Positions 59,758-64,000 of a stretch of DNA of 64,000 nt are shown one piece after another. This stretch comes from JAXLXE01 sp046328115 (GTDB lineage: Bacteria; Chloroflexota; UBA6077; JACCZL01). Numbering within the stretch: the stretch's first letter is position 1; each line of letters begins with the position of its first letter. Location: the NCBI GenBank assembly GCA_046328115.1, contig JAXLXE010000004.1, positions 768,423 to 832,422 on the forward strand, in the 5' to 3' direction. Position numbers and translations under genes: made by a program. A model generated the notes under the pieces. It made no database searches. It was not told the DNA's origin and worked only from the letters and a program-made list of their open reading frames with translations.

Positions 59758-60897
59758 ATGAAGATCACTGCCGTGGAGCCACTACTGCTTGACCGGTACC
59801 TGTTTGTTCAAGTGCACACAGACGCGGGTTTTGTGGGCGTTGGCGAGTCTGGCACCTGGGGCCACCTGGAGGCCTCGGCAGCCGCGCTACGCAAGTTTGG
59901 GGACTACCTGGTGGGCCAGAACCCGTTCCGCATTGAGCACCACTGGAACGTGATGTACCGCTCTGGGCATTTCCGCGGCGCGGCGATTATGGGGGCTATC
60001 TCTGCCATTGACATTGCCCTGTGGGACATCAAGGGCAAGGCGTTTGGTGTGCCCGTGTACGAGCTGCTGGGCGGCAAGACGCGGGAAAAGGCGCGGGTGT
60101 ACTACCACGTGAAGGGCCCCACAGTGGAGGCCCAGGTGGCGAAGTGCATTGAGGCCCGGGACCGCGGCTTCACGGCGGTTGGCCACCTGAATCCGTTCCT
60201 TGATGAGCCGCGCGACCAGATCTACTTCAAGACCCACGCGGCGAAGATAGGCGGGGCGATCGACACAGTCAGGCGCTACCGTGAGGCAATCGGCGATGAC
60301 GTGGACATCTGCCTGGAGATCCACCGCCGCCTCTCGCCGGCGGAGGCAATTGTCCTGGGGCGGGGGATTGAGCCGTACCGCGTGATGTTCTACGAGGATC
60401 CGATCCTGCCGGATAACTTTGACTCCATGGGCCAGGTGGCGGATCAGATTGGGGTCCCGATTGCCACGGGGGAGCGGTTGCTGGGCATCCATGAATTTGA
60501 GATGCTGCTGGCGCGCGGGGCGGCGCAGTACGTGAGGGCGAGCGTATGTGTGGCCGGCGGGATCTCCGGGGCCAAAAAGATCGCCGCGCTGGCGGAGGCC
60601 CGTCACCTCAGCATCATCCCGCACAACCCGCTGTCTCCGGTGAGCACGGCAGCCTGTCTCCAGGTGGGCGCGTCTATCCCGAACCTGGCCATCCAGGAAC
60701 TGCCGGATCACTCAGACGAGCTGCCGGACCGGGAACTGGTCAAGGAGAACCTCAAGGTGGAGCGGGGCTTCCTGATCATCCCGGAGGCACCAGGGATCGG
60801 CGTTGAGCTGGCGCCGGACGTGCGGGAGAAGTTCCCGCCGAAGCCCCGTCCGGTGGGGACGAGGCTGAACCTGGATGGCTCGGTGGTGGATCAGTGA
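59758..60897 (+). CDS. Enolase-superfamily sugar-acid dehydratase (mandelate racemase/muconate lactonizing family)
   Basis: A 379-residue protein starting at ATG 59758. The capping domain is 'MKITAVEPLLLDRYLFVQVH'. In the barrel, the metal ligands E187 ('LEIHR', with H189 two residues on), E213 ('FYEDP') and E239 ('TGER') are intact, and H289 ('IPHNP') is a catalytic base/acid. The E-x-H arrangement matches galactonate/mannonate-dehydratase-type members rather than mandelate racemase. It would dehydrate an aldonic acid to a 2-keto-3-deoxy acid. It is followed by an MBL hydrolase (possible lactonase) 87 bases on, consistent with a sugar-acid route. Confidence 0.92.
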   Translation: MKITAVEPLLLDRYLFVQVHTDAGFVGVGESGTWGHLEASAAALRKFGDYLVGQNPFRIEHHWNVMYRSGHFRGAAIMGAISAIDIALWDIKGKAFGVPVYELLGGKTREKARVYYHVKGPTVEAQVAKCIEARDRGFTAVGHLNPFLDEPRDQIYFKTHAAKIGGAIDTVRRYREAIGDDVDICLEIHRRLSPAEAIVLGRGIEPYRVMFYEDPILPDNFDSMGQVADQIGVPIATGERLLGIHEFEMLLARGAAQYVRASVCVAGGISGAKKIAALAEARHLSIIPHNPLSPVSTAACLQVGASIPNLAIQELPDHSDELPDRELVKENLKVERGFLIIPEAPGIGVELAPDVREKFPPKPRPVGTRLNLDGSVVDQ

Positions 60898-60984
60898 CGG
60901 ACTGAGGCCAGGCGCCGCGCTGGTTTGTTGCTGGGGTGTTGTATGGTGCTGCTGGTGTGCCGAGATTTGCGCTGAGGGAAGCTG

Positions 60985-61926
60985 ATGGCAGAGATTGACC
61001 GCGTTCACGATCGGGTGTACCGCATCCCCTGTCCGTTTGAGGGTGGCGGCATTGTGAATCTCTACGTCATCCGCGGAGCCAAGACGGCGATTGTGGACAG
61101 CGGAGTGCTTGGCACCCCCACCAACGACGTGGCGCCGGCGCTGGCGACGGTTGGGCTGAAGTTGAGTGACATTGATCTGCTCATCAACAGCCACGGGCAC
61201 ATGGACCATCTTGGCGGGAACGGCGAATTGAAGGATGCCGGGGCGGAGATTGCCATCCACAGCGCGGATGCTCCGCGCACGAAGTCCAACCGTCTCCACG
61301 TCGAGAAGTCCGCGGAGGGGCTGAAGGCGCTGGGGCTGGAGCATACGCTGCCGGCGCGCGAGGCGTTCTTGCTGAAGCTGCTGGGCAAGGAGGTGGGGGT
61401 GGACCGCGTGCTGGAGGATGGCGACGTCATAGATCTGGGCGACGATGTCCGCCTCCGGGTGGTGCACTCACCTGGCCACACGCCGGGATCTGTCTGCTAC
61501 TGGTGGGAGGCGGCCGGCATCTTGATCACAGGGGATTCCATCCAGTGTCGAGGGAGCCGTCCAGGTGGCCTGCCGGTGATTGAGGATGCCAGGGCGTATC
61601 CGGGGACGCTGAGCAGGTTGCGCGACGTGGGCGCCAGGACGCTGTTCATGGCCCACCTGTTCCGCGGGAAGGATGAGATCCTGGGGCCGGTGGCGCGTGA
61701 TGGGAAGGTGGCGGAGGTGTTTGCGGAGAGCGCGACCACGCACCAGACGCTGTCAGAGGCGGTGCGGGCGGCCAGGGCGGCCTCACCAGGCGCTTCTGGT
61801 GGGGATCTGGCGCGCGGCGCGGTGGAGCACGCGCGGGCGGCGCTGGGTCTGGTGGATGATCCGTCCGTGGGGCTGCCGAACAGCGGCACAACCACACTGC
61901 CCAGCTATCTTGCCGTGGGGGGCTGA
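60985..61926 (+). CDS. MBL-fold metallo-hydrolase (copy 2)
   Basis: A 313-residue paralog of 26333-27295 with H70-G-H72-M-D74-H75 at the same positions and 'HSPGHTPGSVCYW' for the next histidine. 'VYRIPCPFEGGGIVNLYVI' gives the shared N-terminal strand. Its position after a sugar-acid dehydratase suggests it may hydrolyse a sugar lactone or related ester, but the substrate is not evident from sequence. GAGGGAA site before ATG 60985. The DNA glycosylase gene starts 15 bases after its stop, so the three plus-strand genes may share a transcript. Confidence 0.85.
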   Translation: MAEIDRVHDRVYRIPCPFEGGGIVNLYVIRGAKTAIVDSGVLGTPTNDVAPALATVGLKLSDIDLLINSHGHMDHLGGNGELKDAGAEIAIHSADAPRTKSNRLHVEKSAEGLKALGLEHTLPAREAFLLKLLGKEVGVDRVLEDGDVIDLGDDVRLRVVHSPGHTPGSVCYWWEAAGILITGDSIQCRGSRPGGLPVIEDARAYPGTLSRLRDVGARTLFMAHLFRGKDEILGPVARDGKVAEVFAESATTHQTLSEAVRAARAASPGASGGDLARGAVEHARAALGLVDDPSVGLPNSGTTTLPSYLAVGG

Positions 61927-61941
61927 TCCGGAGGAGCGGAG

Positions 61942-62514
61942 ATGAGCCAGGAGGGGGTGGTGCGCTGTGGCTGGGTGGGCGCGGACCCGCGCTACGTTGC
62001 GTACCACGATGATGAGTGGGGTGTGCCTGAGCATGAGGATCAGCGGTTGTTTGAGCTGCTGATCCTGGAGGGTGCGCAGGCGGGTCTGAGCTGGTCGACC
62101 ATCCTGAACAAGCGCGAGGGGTACCGACGGGCCTTTGATGGGTTCGACGCGCGCAGGGTGGCCGCGTACGATGATGCGAAGGTGGCGGCGCTGCTGCAGG
62201 ACCCGGGCATCGTGCGGAACCGTCTGAAGGTGTATGGAACGGTCCGTAATGCACGGGCGTTTCTGGATGTCCAGGATGAGCACGGCAGCTTTGACCGCTA
62301 CATCTGGCAGTTTGTGGGCGGGGTGCCGCGGGTCAACGCGTGGGCCGTGCTTGGTGATATCCCCGTGTCAACGCCGGAGTCTGACGCGATGAGCAAGGCT
62401 CTGAAGAAGCGCGGCTTTACGTTCGTTGGCTCCACCATCTGCTACGCCTTCATGCAGGCGGTAGGGATGGTGAACGATCACGTGGTGGGGTGCTTCCGCT
62501 ACCAGCAGGTGTGA
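61942..62514 (+). CDS. tag: DNA-3-methyladenine glycosylase I
   Basis: A 190-residue base-excision repair enzyme. It starts 'RCGWVGADPRYVAYHDDEWG', the Tag signature, and contains 'LFELLILEGAQAGLSWSTIL' around the catalytic Glu. The zinc snap residues are C9, H22, H180 and C184 ('DHVVGC'), all present. It removes 3-methyladenine from alkylated DNA in the cytoplasm. A strong GGAGGAG site precedes ATG 61942. It lies 15 bases after the MBL gene, probably by chance rather than function. Confidence 0.96.
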   Translation: MSQEGVVRCGWVGADPRYVAYHDDEWGVPEHEDQRLFELLILEGAQAGLSWSTILNKREGYRRAFDGFDARRVAAYDDAKVAALLQDPGIVRNRLKVYGTVRNARAFLDVQDEHGSFDRYIWQFVGGVPRVNAWAVLGDIPVSTPESDAMSKALKKRGFTFVGSTICYAFMQAVGMVNDHVVGCFRYQQV

Positions 62515-62537
62515 GCGTCAGTGTTGGCCGGCGGCTG

Positions 62538-63047
62538 TCAGCCCGTGCGGCGGATGGCTTGCGGACGGCGGAGGTGGTCCATGATGCCGCGGAGGTCAGT
62601 GGTCACCTGCGAGAGCCGCTGGGCTACGGTGTGGAGCGTGATCAAGGCTTCCTGGGACTGGTGCCCAGCATAGAGCGCGCGGCAGAGCTCTACCTCAAGG
62701 ATGGAGATCTCGATGGCGGCCATCAGGTCCTCCGGCGTGGTGAGCTCAGGCTCATCAGCCGGTGAACCTACCACCTGGAGATGGCGCATCTTCTGGGGTG
62801 CCGCCGCAGGGCGGGGTTGCGGGAGAAGTGCCAGGATGGGTCGGGCATTCTGATCGACGGTTTCGGCGCTCTTGAGGAGAGCGTCTAGCTCTTCCAGCAC
62901 GGCCTGGCGGTTCTCTCGGTCCCAGAGCCGCTGGCACAACTCTACCTCCAACAGGGCCACGCCGAGCATCTGCAGGAGCTCGTTATGGATCAACTGGCTG
63001 AGTGCGGATGCTGAGCCAGCGGTCTGGAGCAGGGCGGTCAGCGGCAT
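62538..63047 (-). CDS. Helical protein with internal duplication, response-regulator partner
   Basis: A 169-residue all-helical protein made of two copies of a module: residues 22-72 with 'LLEVELCQRLW' and 107-158 with 'ILEVELCRALY', joined by a Pro-rich linker. The first module contains H21-N-E-L-L-Q, reminiscent of the HisKA_3 dimerisation helix of NarL-partner kinases, but no ATPase domain exists. It starts 5 bases after the stop of a NarL-type regulator gene and lacks a ribosome binding site, so it is coupled to it. A phosphotransfer or adaptor role is possible but unproven; I do not recognise a named family. Confidence 0.65.
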   Translation of the reverse strand: MPLTALLQTAGSASALSQLIHNELLQMLGVALLEVELCQRLWDRENRQAVLEELDALLKSAETVDQNARPILALLPQPRPAAAPQKMRHLQVVGSPADEPELTTPEDLMAAIEISILEVELCRALYAGHQSQEALITLHTVAQRLSQVTTDLRGIMDHLRRPQAIRRTG

Positions 63048-63052
63048 GGTCG

Positions 63053-63736
63053 CTAGCTGGCCGCGGCCAGGTCTCCGGTGGATCCGGAGTCCAGCGGCGC
63101 AATGCCGTGTTTGATAGCGAAGATGGCGGCCTGGGTGCGGTCTGCCACACCGATCTTCTGGAAGAGCTGAGAGAGCCGATTCTTGACGGTGCTCTCTGCA
63201 AAGGCGAGCCGCTGGGCTATCTCTTTGTTGGCCATGCCGGAGGCCACAAGCTGGAGGATTCGCACGTCCACATCGTTGAGCTGGCCCAGGCCGTCGTCCA
63301 CGGTGAGCTTGGAGGCCATCCGACGGAACTCGTTGAGCATCTTTTCCGCCAGGGTTGGGGCAATCACGGAGCCGCCGGCGGCGGCGGCTCGCACGGCTGA
63401 GAGCACCTGATCCGCGCCGGCGGTCTTGAGCACGTAGCCAGAGGCACCGGCCTGGACGGCCTGGAAGAGGTGTCCGTCCTGACTGTGCATGGTGAGGATG
63501 ACCACGCGGGTCCCTGGGAGATCGCGGACAAGCTGCCGGGTGGCGGAGATGCCGTCCATCACGGCCATGCTTACGTCCATCAACACGACGTCTGGCTGTA
63601 GCTGGCGTGCCATCTGCTGGGCTTCTAGCCCGTTGCTGGCCTCACCCACCACGGTGATGTCTGGCTCCGCCTCAAGCAGGCGGCGTACCCCCTGGCGCAT
63701 GAGTTGATGGTCATCCGCTAGCAAGACGTTAATCAC
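63053..63736 (-). CDS. NarL/FixJ-family response regulator (kinase-less operon)
   Basis: A 227-residue regulator. I prefer GTG 63736, with GGGGGAG 8 bases upstream, giving 'MINVLLADDHQLMRQGVRRL'; upstream ATGs would add non-homologous residues. The receiver has D8-D9, phosphoacceptor D54 ('VLMDVSM'), 'VVILTMHS' and 'GYVLKTAGADQV'. The LuxR-type HTH is 'LVASGMANKEIAQRLAFAES' with 'TVKNRLSQLFQKIGV'. It is followed by the duplicated helical gene and no kinase. A 16-base repeat shared with the DnaA-box island lies 188 bases upstream of the start. Confidence 0.93.
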   Translation of the reverse strand: MINVLLADDHQLMRQGVRRLLEAEPDITVVGEASNGLEAQQMARQLQPDVVLMDVSMAVMDGISATRQLVRDLPGTRVVILTMHSQDGHLFQAVQAGASGYVLKTAGADQVLSAVRAAAAGGSVIAPTLAEKMLNEFRRMASKLTVDDGLGQLNDVDVRILQLVASGMANKEIAQRLAFAESTVKNRLSQLFQKIGVADRTQAAIFAIKHGIAPLDSGSTGDLAAAS

Positions 63737-63923
63737 GATCACTACTCCCCCGCACATACCGCGGCAGTTCGAGCGCTGTGTGTGGCTGTCCGTGGTTGGC
63801 GGGTGCCCACCGAATTTTTTGCCCGTTGGGGAACGTTTGAGGGGGACCGTGGGGTACGTGTCCGGCGGGATTCCGTGAACAGGTTCCCCTGGATGTACCA
63901 CTCAACTGGGCAGAACGGAACAT

Positions 63924-63939
63924 AGCTACCAGAGTAACG
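63924..63939 (+). repeat. 16-base repeat, copy 2
   Basis: AGCTACCAGAGTAACG, identical to 46689-46704. On the minus strand TTTACC and TATGTT lie at roughly promoter spacing here, so it may sit in the promoter of the response regulator. Too short to exclude chance. Confidence 0.4.
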
Positions 63940-64000
63940 TTAGGTAAAGTTGAAGCGGGACGGATGGTGCCGCGGTCAATGCACAAGGGGCGCCGGCGGC

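Noticed and set aside
1..64000. tRNA, rRNA, insertion sequence or prophage
   Set aside because: No cloverleaf with a GTTC-type T arm, no rRNA signature, no transposase, integrase or terminal inverted repeat pair was seen in the gaps I read.

Overview
The window is dense, high-GC bacterial chromosome with about 60 protein genes on both strands in short operons. GTG and TTG starts are frequent and most genes have clear GGAGG-type ribosome binding sites. The gene mix points to a member of the Chloroflexota: Thr/Pro-rich 'TPTPT' lipoproteins with SH3 domains, a DUF11 surface protein, MoxR/DUF58/DUF4129/DUF4350 and RDD/SpoIIM membrane genes, an archaeal-type glucose dehydrogenase and glycogen debrancher, DUF3352, and many sugar and sugar-acid enzymes. 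That assignment is inference from gene content; no rRNA or other marker is present. I saw no tRNA, rRNA, CRISPR array, insertion sequence or prophage.

Layout. 0-4 kb: the end of a HEPN gene, then two paralogous multi-pass membrane proteins (YDGQF / YRYGRILYP motifs) on either side of an RraA-like gene. 4-9 kb: SpoIIM-like and Tat-exported PhoD phosphatase genes (minus), an RDD protein (plus), a 59-residue protein and a PhnP-like metallo-hydrolase. 9-12.6 kb: a large DUF11 surface protein with a strong terminator, a 6-pyruvoyl-tetrahydropterin-synthase-like protein, an EVE protein and a zinc-ribbon protein. 13-26 kb: a carbohydrate/redox region with glycogen debrancher, glucose dehydrogenase, a small HTH-like protein, an ECF sigma/anti-sigma pair, aquaporin, a glutaredoxin-thioredoxin reductase fusion, a large GH63-like hydrolase and a GMC oxidoreductase. 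26-34.4 kb: MBL hydrolase, triple-SH3 lipoprotein, 2-hydroxyacid dehydrogenase, threonine aldolase, and a sugar ABC importer (two permeases and binding protein, no ATPase) behind a near-consensus promoter.

34.4-42 kb: cupin and EAL/HDOD genes, then a six-gene minus-strand operon (two multi-pass membrane proteins, DUF4129, DUF4350, MoxR, DUF58). 42-46.4 kb: an FAD monooxygenase, a YqeB-ModB pair behind a frameshifted HTH regulator, and a secreted protein. 46.4-46.9 kb: an AT-richer gene-free island with three DnaA-box-like 9-mers and a long hairpin, a candidate replication-origin-like element. 46.9-64 kb: universal stress protein, NarL-type regulators, intradiol dioxygenase, polyol and SDR dehydrogenases, DSD1-type PLP enzyme, DUF3352, an enolase-superfamily sugar-acid dehydratase, a second MBL hydrolase, DNA glycosylase Tag, and two large secreted paralogs of unassigned function.

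How the parts may fit: the 49-62 kb block looks like extracellular glycan processing (the two secreted paralogs) feeding sugar-acid/polyol oxidation, and the 13-24 kb block like intracellular glucan or compatible-solute turnover. Both are inferences from context. The best candidate for something undescribed is the pair of large secreted proteins, followed by the DnaA-box island and the kinase-less response regulator with its internally duplicated helical partner.
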